Counted from the stretch's first letter, positions 41,850-51,161 are shown. The stretch: 64,000 nt of DNA from Bacteroidota bacterium (GCA_023417815.1 JAEZEI010000003.1:1-64000), one strand, 5' to 3'. Numbers and translations are program-made. Notes: generated by a model from the letters alone, not told the origin.

Positions 41850-43073
41850 ATGGCTATTGAGATCAAAGTTCCAACGGTGGGAGAAAGCATCAGCGAGGTT
41901 ACCCTGGTAAAATGGATCAAGCAGGATGGCGAATGGGCCGACCGCGATGAGGTGATCGCAGAACTGGAGAGCGAGAAAGCGACCTTTGAGATCAATGCAG
42001 AACAGGCAGGAGCCATTAAACATATAGCGAAAGAAGGCGATACTCTTGCCATAGGTGACGTGGTTGCTTCTGTTGACACTGAAGCCCCGAAACCGGAAGG
42101 CGCTCCAAAAACAGAAGAAAAAAAGGAAAATAAAGTAGAAGCCCAACCTAAGAAGGAAGAACCCAAAGCTGCTCCTGCAAAGGACCCGTCCATCAAGGCC
42201 ACCCCGGTTGCAGAGGCCATTATTGCCGATAAGAAAGTAGATCCCAAAAAAATAACACCATCAGGTTCTAACGGCAGGATCATGAAGCAGGATGTGCTTA
42301 ATATCCTGCAAAATCCCGGCAAGCTGCCAGGTATGCCACAGAACAGCCGGGAAGACCGCCCGGAGAAAATGAGCAACCTTCGGAAGACCATCAGCCGCAG
42401 GCTTGTTGAAGCCAAGAACTCCACTGCCATGCTCACTACCTTCAATGAAGTGGACATGAGCGGGATCATGGACATCCGGAAGAAATACAAGGATAAGTTC
42501 AAGGAGCAATTCGGTGTAGGACTTGGGTTTATGAGCTTTTTCACCAAGGCATGCTGTTTTGCATTGCAGAAATATCCTGCGGTGAATGCCTATATAGACG
42601 GGGAGAATATTATTTACCACGATTATTGTGATATATCCATTGCCGTTAGCGGACCGAAGGGACTCGTGGTCCCGGTTATAAGAAATGCTGAAAGCATGGA
42701 CATGGCCCAGATCGAGTCTGCGGTACTTGACCTTGCAACCAAAGCACGCAACAACAAACTCACCATTGAAGAAATGACCGGGGGAACATTCACGATCACC
42801 AATGGAGGTGTCTTTGGTTCCATGATGAGCACGCCGATCATAAACCTTCCGCAAAGCGCTATACTCGGTATGCATAATATCGTGGAAAGGCCAATGGTGG
42901 TGAATGGGCAGATCGTGATCAGGCCGATGATGTATGTAGCGCTCAGCTATGATCACCGGATCATCGATGGAAGGGAGTCTGTTGGCTTCCTCGTTACCGT
43001 GAAGCAGTTACTTGAAAATCCTTCGTTGATGCTGTTTGGCAAAGACCCGGTGGATGCACTGCTTGGTTTCTAA
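41850..43073 (+). CDS. odhB: 2-oxoglutarate dehydrogenase E2 (dihydrolipoyl succinyltransferase)
   Basis: A 407-residue E2 with full domain order. The lipoyl domain (1-78) has the lipoylated Lys in ELESEKATFEI. An Ala/Lys/Pro/Glu-rich linker follows, then the E3-binding domain (TPVAEAIIADKKVDPKKITPSGSNGRIMKQDV) and the catalytic core with SAVLDLATKARNNKLTIEEMTGGTFTITNGGVFGSMMSTPIIN and the active-site His in YDHRIIDGRE. It transfers succinyl groups to CoA in the TCA cycle. The E1 and E3 genes are not in the window. Confidence 0.95.
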   Translation: MAIEIKVPTVGESISEVTLVKWIKQDGEWADRDEVIAELESEKATFEINAEQAGAIKHIAKEGDTLAIGDVVASVDTEAPKPEGAPKTEEKKENKVEAQPKKEEPKAAPAKDPSIKATPVAEAIIADKKVDPKKITPSGSNGRIMKQDVLNILQNPGKLPGMPQNSREDRPEKMSNLRKTISRRLVEAKNSTAMLTTFNEVDMSGIMDIRKKYKDKFKEQFGVGLGFMSFFTKACCFALQKYPAVNAYIDGENIIYHDYCDISIAVSGPKGLVVPVIRNAESMDMAQIESAVLDLATKARNNKLTIEEMTGGTFTITNGGVFGSMMSTPIINLPQSAILGMHNIVERPMVVNGQIVIRPMMYVALSYDHRIIDGRESVGFLVTVKQLLENPSLMLFGKDPVDALLGF

Positions 43074-43076
43074 GCC

Positions 43077-44201
43077 ATGAGGCTCCATTCCTATATCAAT
43101 GCTGCGGTAAAGATCCTGGAACTGCACAGGCCCGGGAAACCTTTGCAGCATACCCTTAAGCAATACTTCGCTTTCAACAAAAAGCATGGCTCCCGCGACA
43201 GGAAGATCATTTCCTCTTTATGTTATTGTTATTACCGTACCGGGAAGAATTTTACCGAAGACCGGCATGAAAAACTGGTGAGATCGCTTTATGTATGTGA
43301 CCCCAAAAGTTATGCAGCTACCGGTGATGACAAATTCATGATCGAAAATGATTTGAATAACCGGACCCGGGAAGCCGGACTTGATATCATTAAGATCTTT
43401 CCATTCGCTTCATTTCTGTCACCACGGGTCCATAAACTTTCCTTTATTACTTCAATGCTGGTACAGCCTGATCTCTTCCTGAGGCTGCGGCCCGGCAGGG
43501 AGGACTTTGTAACAGGAATCCTTAGCGGGGCTGGGATCCTGTTTGAAAGAACAGCTGACTGCACCAGGCTAGCCAACAGTGCAACATTACCTCCGGAGAT
43601 CAGGATAGACAGGGATGTGGTGATCCAGGACATGAACTCACAACGGGTTTTCGATAACCTGCCTGCACCCTGCGAGGTTGCTGAAATATGGGATTGTTGT
43701 GCCGCGAGCGGGGGCAAATCAATTTTGATGTTCGATAAGTTGCAAGGGAATTGCAAAATAACAGCCACGGATATACGACCTTCCATAATTTCCAACCTGG
43801 AAGAAAGATTTCAGAGGGCCGGGTTGAAAGATTTCAGCAGCAAAGTGCTCAATTCAGCGGAAGAATTGCCACCTGGAAAATTTGACCTGGTTATCTGCGA
43901 CGTTCCATGTTCGGGGAGCGGTACTTGGAGCCGTACACCTGAACAGCTGTTTCATTTCCCGGAACCAAAGGCAGAAGAGTATGCATCGTTGCAGAAACGG
44001 ATCGCCATGAATGCTTCACACGCGCTGAAACCCGGGGGGCACCTTGTTTATATCACCTGCTCCGTTTTTGCAAAAGAGAATGAAGAGGTTGTTGAATACC
44101 TCCGGCAAAATACAAAGCTGGAGCTGCTAGGTGAAAACTACCTGCCCGGTTATGATGATAAAGCAGATACATTATTTGCCGCTGTAATGACCTTACCGTA
44201 A
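43077..44201 (+). CDS. RsmB/NOP-family rRNA (cytosine-C5) methyltransferase
   Basis: A 374-residue RNA m5C methyltransferase. It opens with a NusB-like helical part (HSYINAAVKILELHRPGKPLQHTLKQYFAFNKKHGSRDRKIISSLCYCYYR). The SAM motif is IWDCCAASGGKSILMFD, the motif IV Cys lies in VICDVPCSGSGTWSRTPEQ and the motif VI Cys in YITCSVFAKENEEVV. It probably modifies 16S rRNA. It starts 3 bp after odhB. Its 3' end overlaps the convergent subtilase gene by 9 bp. Confidence 0.93.
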   Translation: MRLHSYINAAVKILELHRPGKPLQHTLKQYFAFNKKHGSRDRKIISSLCYCYYRTGKNFTEDRHEKLVRSLYVCDPKSYAATGDDKFMIENDLNNRTREAGLDIIKIFPFASFLSPRVHKLSFITSMLVQPDLFLRLRPGREDFVTGILSGAGILFERTADCTRLANSATLPPEIRIDRDVVIQDMNSQRVFDNLPAPCEVAEIWDCCAASGGKSILMFDKLQGNCKITATDIRPSIISNLEERFQRAGLKDFSSKVLNSAEELPPGKFDLVICDVPCSGSGTWSRTPEQLFHFPEPKAEEYASLQKRIAMNASHALKPGGHLVYITCSVFAKENEEVVEYLRQNTKLELLGENYLPGYDDKADTLFAAVMTLP

Positions 44202-46133
44202 GACCTGTCTTTCATATGCAGGCTTACCATCAATGAAAACCTGTACAAAATAAACTCCCCTGCTTTGTTGCGCCATCGGGAAGGTATAATAACTCCTTCC
44301 GGGTTCCTGGTTGCCTGAGCGTGTAAAGATCCGCTGGCCAATAGCATTGTAAACATTGATAGTGAAGCGGGCAGAAGTGATCCTGGAAATGATCACATTC
44401 AGATCATTCACCACCGGGTTAGGATTAACCTGTATGGAGTTTGCGGAAATGATGCAATCGGGCTGGTTTATAGTGACCGAATCGAGGTAGAATGTTGTAT
44501 CTGTTGAAATATCCATTACCAGCCTGTACCAGGTTGTTCCGGCACCGTTACCCGTGATATCATCCAGGAATGTAAAATTCTTTTCTGAAAAGCCACCTGT
44601 TCCCTCCCAGGTATGAACGGGGGAATAATTTGCTTCACCGGGAAGTTTTCTTTCGATCCGGATGTCCATTACACTATCAGCCTTCACTTTCAGGTTAAGC
44701 GTGTTGGTGCAGTTGAACTGTGCCTGCCCGGATGTTTGTGCAAGGGAGCGTAGAATTTCTACAAAGGCTGCCTTGGCATTTGGAATACCGTAACCCACCC
44801 GGTCATCGGGATTCGAGGTTTTATGTGCATTATCCTGCATGGCTTTTATGATATGCATATTATTCACTTCAGGAAATGCCTGCCACAGGCATGTAATTAC
44901 ACCTGCCAGGTTGGGGGCGGCAAAGGAGGTTCCATTGCCATAGATGGGAACACCCTGGGAAGTGTTAGCTACGATTGCGCGTAAACCTACAGAGGCTACA
45001 TCTGGTTTTACATCACCATCAGCCGAGGGGCCATAACTGCTGAAGGTTGCAATATTGCCAAGGGTATCTACGGCCCCAACAGTTATTACGCTGTCTGCAT
45101 CGCCGGGAGTTGTTATATAATGCCAGAAATTATCTCCTTCATTGCCTGCAGAAACCACTACGAGCATTCCTTTTCTCGCGGCAAGATCAGAGGCCCGTGC
45201 ACTCACCGAGGTATTACCGTTCATTTGGTTGTAGGAATAATTCAGGGCCGGGTTATCGAAATGATAATAACCAAGACTCACCGAACAAATATCTGCACCG
45301 GCACTGTCGGCCCGCTCATAGCCTGCCGAAAGATTGTATTCCTCCACAGGAAATTCGCTTGATACATCCTCTGTCCGGTAAAGCAGGAAATCCGTCTCAG
45401 GGGCTGTGCCAACAAAGGAGCCGGGCATATTGGCCGCAATGGTACTGAGGCAGTGCATGCCATGATTATGGTCTTCATTCACGCTTGCCTCATTGGCCAC
45501 GAAGTCCCAGGTTTCCAGGAACTGTCCGTTGTTCCGTGCCGGTTCAAACGTTTGAAGATCGAGGTACCGAAAGAAGCCGGCATCCAGCATGGCAAGGCGC
45601 ATTCCCTTGCCGCGGAACCCCAGGTTATGCAGGAAGTGGCCATTGTGGATCTTCACCTGGCCGTTACTGCGCCCGTAATCATAATGATCGGTAAGGTTCG
45701 AAGGAACGGGATCAAGAAAACTATTTTCCTGTACTTCTCCCAGTTTGCCGGTGATGGAACTGTTCCCCTGGAGCGTGGCTATGGCCTGGGTGGAGACCAC
45801 GAAGGGAAAGCTGTTGATCTTTGTAAGCGCTGCGGGGTCTGTTGTTTTAATGGTGACCGTATTCAGCCATTTCGATGTTCCGAGGATGGTAACTGCACCG
45901 GCATTCCGGATGCTGTCGATGTACCTTGGTGTAACCGGCAGGTCTGTACTGTCGAAAGAAATATTATAACGGCTCCTTCTTTCAATGGCACGCGGCGACA
46001 GGTATTGGGAAGGATTTGACAGGCTGTATGGGTTGAACTGTTTATCACGCAGTTGTACTACATGCCTGCTGTATTGAGCTTCCGAACTAATTGAAAAGAG
46101 AATGAGGGTCAAAAGCGCGAGGCTTCTAAACAT
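44193..46133 (-). CDS. Subtilase (S8) protease secreted by the type IX system
   Basis: A 646-residue secreted serine protease. Signal peptide FRSLALLTLILFSISSEAQ (start ATG 46133; the longer frame is poor). The catalytic triad is visible: Asp in MRLAMLDAGFF, His in NHGMHCLSTIAANM, Ser in GNGTSFAAPNLAGV, with the oxyanion Asn region in VVSAGNEGDN. The last 80 residues (NPNPVVNDLNVIISRITS...GVYFVQVFIDGKPAYERQVLR) form a type A T9SS sorting domain. It should pass through SprA, encoded in this window, and be anchored or released at the surface. Confidence 0.94.
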   Translation of the reverse strand: MFRSLALLTLILFSISSEAQYSRHVVQLRDKQFNPYSLSNPSQYLSPRAIERRSRYNISFDSTDLPVTPRYIDSIRNAGAVTILGTSKWLNTVTIKTTDPAALTKINSFPFVVSTQAIATLQGNSSITGKLGEVQENSFLDPVPSNLTDHYDYGRSNGQVKIHNGHFLHNLGFRGKGMRLAMLDAGFFRYLDLQTFEPARNNGQFLETWDFVANEASVNEDHNHGMHCLSTIAANMPGSFVGTAPETDFLLYRTEDVSSEFPVEEYNLSAGYERADSAGADICSVSLGYYHFDNPALNYSYNQMNGNTSVSARASDLAARKGMLVVVSAGNEGDNFWHYITTPGDADSVITVGAVDTLGNIATFSSYGPSADGDVKPDVASVGLRAIVANTSQGVPIYGNGTSFAAPNLAGVITCLWQAFPEVNNMHIIKAMQDNAHKTSNPDDRVGYGIPNAKAAFVEILRSLAQTSGQAQFNCTNTLNLKVKADSVMDIRIERKLPGEANYSPVHTWEGTGGFSEKNFTFLDDITGNGAGTTWYRLVMDISTDTTFYLDSVTINQPDCIISANSIQVNPNPVVNDLNVIISRITSARFTINVYNAIGQRIFTRSGNQEPGRSYYTFPMAQQSRGVYFVQVFIDGKPAYERQVLR

Positions 46134-46215
46134 ATACGGGGTTTTCGTAAAGTTAAAGCAGTTTTTGGACTGAGGAGTGCAATAATAATATCCGCGCCAT
46201 CTCCCCAAAATCACC

Positions 46216-46340
46216 TTGGATCAGCGGGAACATTCTACACTGCATTTTAAAAAGACTTAACGGATTAAAGAAGGCTTTTCAAATAGGCCTCCCGCACGTG
46301 TCCGCCTCTGGTGGAGATTAAAGGTGATGTATGCGCAGAG
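46216..46340. repeat. Intergenic direct repeat, copy 1
   Basis: About 125 bp similar to 46386-46510 at an offset of 170. Shared blocks are TCAGCGGGAA, CACTGCATT, and a nearly exact TTTTCAAATAGGCCTCCCGC followed by ACGTGTCCGCC. The gap 46134-46524 holds no gene apart from the two copies. Confidence 0.85.
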
Positions 46341-46385
46341 CTCGCAGACGTTAACTATTTTCTGCGGCATCTGCCATGAATCCTC

Positions 46386-46510
46386 TTAGATCAGCGGGAA
46401 AATTTTGCACTGCATTCTAAAAAACCTGTACGAAATAAAGAAGACTTTTCAAATAGGCCTCCCGCACGTGTCCGCCGAAGGAGGAGATTTAAGGTGATGT
46501 TTGCGCTGAA
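46386..46510. repeat. Intergenic direct repeat, copy 2
   Basis: Second copy of the preceding repeat, same orientation, with about 80% or better identity by eye. It ends next to the frameshifted gene at 46525. Confidence 0.85.
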
Positions 46511-46524
46511 TACGCTGAAATAAA

Positions 46525-46949
46525 TTATTCCCTGATCCGGATGTCTCCAATAATATGTGATGAATAATGACTGGCAATCTGGCTATTCCATCCTACCGAT
46601 CTATACTGACTTCTCAAAGCCCTCGAAGTTTCAGCATTAAGTGGTGTTTGCCAAAAAATTTCTAATTGGGGATAAGTCAGGTATATATGCTCTGCTGTTT
46701 GAGGATATATAAAAGAGAAAGAAGTCGAGGTTTCCTGGTTCGTTTTTGAATGTTTAGCTGCGTATGGGAAATAAAATTTTATGGAGATATCCAAACTATC
46801 CAGTAAAACAGAAAAAGGTTGTCCAATAAATTGCGCTTTGATGGTCTCAATGGTTTTCAGATAAGCAAGCGTGTCGGAGATTGGACGATTTTGGGCCGGC
46901 CAGTTAGCTGAAATAAGAAAACAGTAAGTAATAACAAGATACTTTTCAT
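46525..46949 (-). pseudogene. Frameshifted secreted small protein, paralogue of the next gene
   Basis: From ATG 46949 the frame gives a signal-like MKSILLLLTVFLF and then hits a stop. One base out of phase, from about 46911, the sequence continues as SANWPAQNRPISDTLAYLKTIETIKAQFIGQPFSVLLDSLDISIKF and runs to 46525 with PQTAEHIYLTYPQLEIFW and HYSSHIIGDIRIRE. This aligns end to end with the intact protein at 46988-47407 (IGQPFS, YPQTA..YLTYP, SNYIIKDLQILE). A single indel near 46911-46917 broke it, unless the read is wrong there. Confidence 0.7.
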
Positions 46950-46987
46950 ACTAACTGGTTGATTTTAGAGATCCGGTAGCCTGATTT

Positions 46988-47407
46988 TTATTCGAGTATT
47001 TGGAGATCCTTAATAATATAGTTTGAATAAAATGCCTCCGATGTAGTTGACCATCCATTCGTACTATTATAGATCGCTCTTGATTGATCCGCATTTGGGC
47101 AGGTTTCCCAATAAACAATCAAATGAGGATAAGTGAGATACATTTCACTGGCAGTCTGCGGGTAATAAAATGCAAAATGGGTAGAGGTTTCTTTTTTTGT
47201 ATTAGAAACCTTAGCACTGTTTGGTGAAAAGTATTTTACCTGTAATTGCAAACTGTCTTTTAATCTTGAAAACGGCTGGCCTATAAAATGTGATTTGTTT
47301 GCAACAATATTGTTCAAATACAATAGGGTATCTGTTACGCCGTAAGATTGAGCCTTAACGTTTTTTGATAAGGAAAACAAAAGGGATATAATTATAAATT
47401 TATTCAT
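46988..47407 (-). CDS. Small secreted protein, immunity candidate of the JAMM locus
   Basis: A 139-residue protein with a signal peptide (FIIISLLFSLSKNVKAQ). The body contains DTLLYLNNIVANKSHFIGQPFSRLKDSLQLQVKYF and AFYYPQTASEMYLTYPHLIVYWE, mixed helix/strand, with no known catalytic motif. It begins 23 bp downstream of the JAMM gene and has a tandem paralogue behind it. Position, size, export and duplication are all typical of immunity proteins, but no immunity activity is known to me for this family. Confidence 0.7.
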   Translation of the reverse strand: MNKFIIISLLFSLSKNVKAQSYGVTDTLLYLNNIVANKSHFIGQPFSRLKDSLQLQVKYFSPNSAKVSNTKKETSTHFAFYYPQTASEMYLTYPHLIVYWETCPNADQSRAIYNSTNGWSTTSEAFYSNYIIKDLQILE

Positions 47408-47430
47408 ATCTACTTAAAATTAATCGATTT

Positions 47431-49101
47431 TTAAAGACATTCGGTTGTATATATAATTTTTTTTGGTTTATGAGGGTCCTGCATTGATTTAATAATTAAT
47501 GGTTTAAAGTTTCCAGATTGATTTTTCTTAAAAAGTATTATTCCCGAATTAAATTTTGATAAAACACTAGAGTAGGCATTTTCATAAGACTTGTTTAGTT
47601 GATCTGGATCCCCTTTAAATAATTTGACAAAATATGTTGAGGATTTAAGAAATTCCTTACCAATTTCAGAATTCTCCTTCCATCCGTTTGATTGAGTATT
47701 TAAAAACAAAGATTTCGTTGAAAAAAAACTAGTTGCCTTCGATATATCCGAAATGGCTATTGCATACGTATTGCCATTTGCAGCAATTATGAAACTTGCT
47801 TCGAAGTGATTTTCTTGATTTTTTTGGTCAATTAAACTATAAAGATCATTTGCAGAAGGGGCACTATAACCGCTAGAAGGATGAGTATGGGCCATGGTTG
47901 CCCATATATGTAAATAAGGAATGTTGGCAGTTATTGTAATTTGGTTACTATCTCCTGTTTGTACATTACCAGGTTTGTAACTATTGGTGAAAGTGGTATC
48001 ATTGGAATTAAAAGGATTGATTTTAAATTTTCTATAAACCGGAAATCCTTTCTCCATTGGTTCGGTGCTAAGATTGGGTATGGTTTGGATTACTGAGTCA
48101 ATTTTGCCTAATGCGTACAAAGTGTCAATACTCTTGGCAATACTATTAGCCGTAATACAAGGATCTTCATAAGGAACTTCATTAATTGGTTCTGGTTCCC
48201 AGCCTGGTTCTGCACAGTCCACAATTAAGTTATCTCGACCTGATGATCCATCATGGGTATTATCACAATCTGGTGGAGTGGTGCTTCCACCTCCACTTCC
48301 GCCACCGCCGCTACCCCCACTACCTCCGCCTCCACCGCCAGGCTCTATGTTTTCCATCCAGCAATAGGTAATAACAAATGAAGATGTACATCGCCAGCAT
48401 TGGTCACAACCATTCGAGCAAGCTTCGCTATCAGGATAGTTACAATCTGTATAGAAATAAATTACATCCTGACATACTTCTATCATGTCGAAATTATTGT
48501 ATTGCGATTCATTAACTCCAAGTTCAATAACCTGAACAGTTGAGTTGGCGGAATTAAATAATTCAGGATCTTTAATAATAAATTTTGTGTGTCCGAATAC
48601 AGATTTATCAAGAGTCATAAAAAATACAGCAAAGTGTTCTGCAGCATCATTATTACTCGTTGAGCTATTCGGCTTATGTTTATATTCCCAGTCACATATA
48701 AAAGAGAATGAAGTGTCCGTTGGCGTCGTCACTACAATCATGGACGCATTCACATAATTCTGCGAATCCCTTACTAAAGGGATATAATAAATATTGCCCT
48801 GAGAAATAATTGTATCTCATGATGTAGTTGATATTGTTGGTTTATTAATTTTAAGCGATTTATTCCAAAAGGGATATCTAATTTTTTGAACCGTTTTTTC
48901 AACAAAATTTTCCCTCTCATTTATTCTTTTCAAATAATCAATAATAGCTTCGTCTTCTGGTGAAATAAATCGATTTCCATTAAAAAATCTTTCTTCAATT
49001 GTTTGAAATACTTGATTGTTTTTATTTTATTGCAAGTCGTATTTTTTACAGGATACAGTTAGTATGATAAAAAACATCGAAATACAAAGTCTCATAAGCA
49101 T
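47431..49101 (-). pseudogene. Lipoprotein with Cys-rich region, Gly linker and JAMM/MPN+ peptidase tip, carrying two in-frame stops
   Basis: Read in one frame from ATG 49101 the gene has 557 codons. Codons 1-24 give a lipoprotein signal (MFFIILTVSCKK). TAA at 49027-49029 and TGA at 48817-48819 interrupt it, yet the frame between and after them stays protein-like (NNQVFQTIEERFFNGN; YIPLVRDSQNYVNASM). Then come a Cys-rich region (CNYPDSEACSNGCDQCWRC), a Gly/Ser linker and a C-terminal peptidase with the JAMM metal motif HTHP at 405-408 and S416..D419. Only the part from about 48753 on is free of stops. I call it a decaying secreted effector gene. Confidence 0.78.
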
Positions 49102-49389
49102 TGTTTCGACAAACATAGCTTATGAAATAATGTGAGGCAACCGTATAAATACTGAATTTTAAAAATAACGGGAAACACTAACCGAAGTGCGTATTTTTTA
49201 GTTAGTTTAAAATTTAGTGAAGTAATTTTAATTAGGAAGGTAAATTTAATACACAAACTCAAAATTTGCGTTTAATAGATATTATTCTACTTCTTTTAAA
49301 TTGTCCCGCAAATCCCGAAGGATTTCGCAAAAGTAAGTTTGATTTATAGCCCCTCTTTAAACAATAAACCTTGAACAATAAACCTGAAT
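49102..49389. other. AT-rich intergenic stretch without a gene
   Basis: No frame here looks coding. The right end carries a TTAAACAATAAACC / AACAATAAACC doublet (about 49356-49384), the same A-rich leader seen before the heptamer array at 26884. Confidence 0.6.
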
Positions 49390-49391
49390 TC

Positions 49392-49442
49392 AACTTCCAA
49401 CCTCCAACCTCCAACTTCCAACCTCCAACTTCCAACCTCCAA
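49392..49442 (+). repeat. Heptamer array (CCAACCT type)
   Basis: About seven copies of CCAACCT or CCAACTT run up to the TAG of fabH (complement CTA at 49443), so that the stop codon itself forms part of the last unit. Confidence 0.92.
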
Positions 49443-50432
49443 CTAATACGCCCATTTCAACCACGTAGCACCCCATGTAAACCCACCACCAAATGCAGCC
49501 AGGATGATATTATCGCCTTTCTTTAGCTGGCTTTCCCAGTCCCAGAGACAGAGCGGGAGTGTGCCTGCTGTGGTATTACCATATTTCTGGATGTTCACCA
49601 TTACTTTTTCCTTGGGAAGATCCATCCTGTTTGCGGTGGCGTCGATTATGCGAAGATTGGCCTGGTGTGGTACCAGCCATGCAATATCATTGGCAGTAAG
49701 ATTATTTCGTTGCATGAGTTCATAGCTCACATCCGCCATTCCTTTTACCGCGAATTTGAAAACGGCCTGTCCTTCCTGGTAGATGAAATGTTCTTTTGCC
49801 AGGACAGTATCAACGGTAGGAGGTTTCACCGAACCGCCCGCTTTCATATGAAGGTATTGTCGGCCGCTGCCATCGCTGCGAAGTATGCTGTCGAGCACTC
49901 CGTAGCCTTCATCATTAGGTTCCAGCAAAACAGCGCCGGCTCCATCTCCGAAAATGATACAGGTAGCCCGGTCGGAATAATCAACAATGCTGCTCATTTT
50001 ATCCGTACCCACAACGATCACCTTTTTATAGCGACCGCTTTCAATTAGCGAAGCGCCGGTAGTGAGGCTGTAAAGAAATCCGGAGCATGCAGCTTCTACA
50101 TCAAAACCCCAGGCATTCGTAAGGCCTGCCTTATCGCAGATCACATTTGCCGTAGCAGGGAACATCATATCGGGGGTAACGGTGGCACATATAACGCAAT
50201 CAATCTCCAGTGGGTCAAGATCTCGCTTCTCAAGAAGGTTTTTGATGGCTTCCACCCCCATATCACTGCTGCCCAGTCCCTCGCCCTTCAGGATCCTTCT
50301 TTCCTCGATCCCGGTACGGGTCCTTATCCATTCATCATTGGTATCTACCATGGTTTCCAGTTCCTTATTGGTAAGCCTGTACTCGGGAACATATCCTCCA
50401 ACGGCTGTAATTGCGGCGGTGATCTTTGACAT
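49443..50432 (-). CDS. fabH: Beta-ketoacyl-ACP synthase III
   Basis: A 329-residue KAS III. Catalytic Cys lies in VEAACSGFLYSLTTGASLIESG, His in WLVPHQANLRIIDA, Asn in QKYGNTTAGTLPLCL; the C-terminus GGGFTWGATWLKW is typical. It starts fatty acid synthesis by condensing acetyl- or branched acyl-CoA with malonyl-ACP. Usually it sits with plsX and rpmF; here it stands alone, divergent from ruvA. Confidence 0.95.
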   Translation of the reverse strand: MSKITAAITAVGGYVPEYRLTNKELETMVDTNDEWIRTRTGIEERRILKGEGLGSSDMGVEAIKNLLEKRDLDPLEIDCVICATVTPDMMFPATANVICDKAGLTNAWGFDVEAACSGFLYSLTTGASLIESGRYKKVIVVGTDKMSSIVDYSDRATCIIFGDGAGAVLLEPNDEGYGVLDSILRSDGSGRQYLHMKAGGSVKPPTVDTVLAKEHFIYQEGQAVFKFAVKGMADVSYELMQRNNLTANDIAWLVPHQANLRIIDATANRMDLPKEKVMVNIQKYGNTTAGTLPLCLWDWESQLKKGDNIILAAFGGGFTWGATWLKWAY

Positions 50433-50496
50433 ATAGAATAATTGCCATTAATGGATGGCGTGAGGGTCAAAATTAACGGTTTTCAGATTACTTATT

Positions 50497-50530
50497 TTTG
50501 AGTGTCAGGCGGGAAAATTCCTTATTTTCG
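50497..50530 (+). promoter_or_regulatory. Probable ruvA promoter
   Basis: TTTG at 50497-50500 and TATTTTCG at 50523-50530, 22 bp apart, fit the -33/-7 pattern of the phylum and lie 18 bases before the ruvA ATG. Confidence 0.45.
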
Positions 50531-50548
50531 TTGACTGACTGCTTAATT

Positions 50549-51133
50549 ATGTATGCGTACCTAGAAGGACATTTTACTTTTAAAAGCCCTGCCCAGGTTT
50601 ATTTAGATGTCAACGGGATCGGTTTTGAAGTAAATATCAGCCTTAATACTTATTCTGCAGTTCAGCACCTTGATAAAGGCAGGTTATACACCCACCTCAT
50701 GGTTAAGGAAGATTCGCATACACTTTACGGTTTTTCGGACCGTGAGGAAAAGGAAACTTTCCTCCACCTGATAAGTGTTTCCGGGGTTGGTGCAGCGACG
50801 GCCCGTATGATGTTGTCATCGATGAAGTCCGACGATGTTCGTAGTGCAGTTATGTCCGGTAATGCCCGTCTTTTGGAAGGTGTGAAGGGGATTGGAAAGA
50901 AAACCGCTGAAAGGCTTGTACTTGAACTGAAGGATAAATTCGCCAGGGGCACATCCGTAAAAGGGGTGCCACAGGTAATGGTTGATCCTTTGGAAGCTGA
51001 TGCCCTTTCGGCACTGGTAGCCCTGGGCATTTCGCGGCCGCAGGCTGAACAGGCCCTTAGAAAAACGATTCAGTCCGAACCTGCAATATCTGTGTTAGAA
51101 GACCTGATTAAAAAAGCGCTTAAAGCCATTTGA
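50549..51133 (+). CDS. ruvA: Holliday junction branch migration protein RuvA
   Basis: A 194-residue RuvA. The OB domain opens MYAYLEGHFTFKSPAQVYLDVNGIGFEVNISL; the acidic-pin and tandem HhH region is ISVSGVGAATARMMLSSM and VKGIGKKTAERLVLELKDK; the C-terminal UBA-like RuvB-binding domain is ADALSALVALGISRPQAEQALRK. ATG 50549 is the standard start; a GTG at 50498 precedes the promoter boxes. It is followed 28 bp later by sprA, the usual order in Bacteroidota. Confidence 0.96.
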   Translation: MYAYLEGHFTFKSPAQVYLDVNGIGFEVNISLNTYSAVQHLDKGRLYTHLMVKEDSHTLYGFSDREEKETFLHLISVSGVGAATARMMLSSMKSDDVRSAVMSGNARLLEGVKGIGKKTAERLVLELKDKFARGTSVKGVPQVMVDPLEADALSALVALGISRPQAEQALRKTIQSEPAISVLEDLIKKALKAI

Positions 51134-51161
51134 GATAACTGTACCTTAATTATTTTACCGG

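Noticed and set aside
46216..46510. Insertion sequence ends
   Set aside because: The copies are direct, not inverted, only 170 bp apart, and enclose no transposase.
48817..48819. Selenocysteine at the in-frame TGA
   Set aside because: A second stop in the same gene is TAA, no SECIS-like hairpin was evident and no Sec machinery is in the window.
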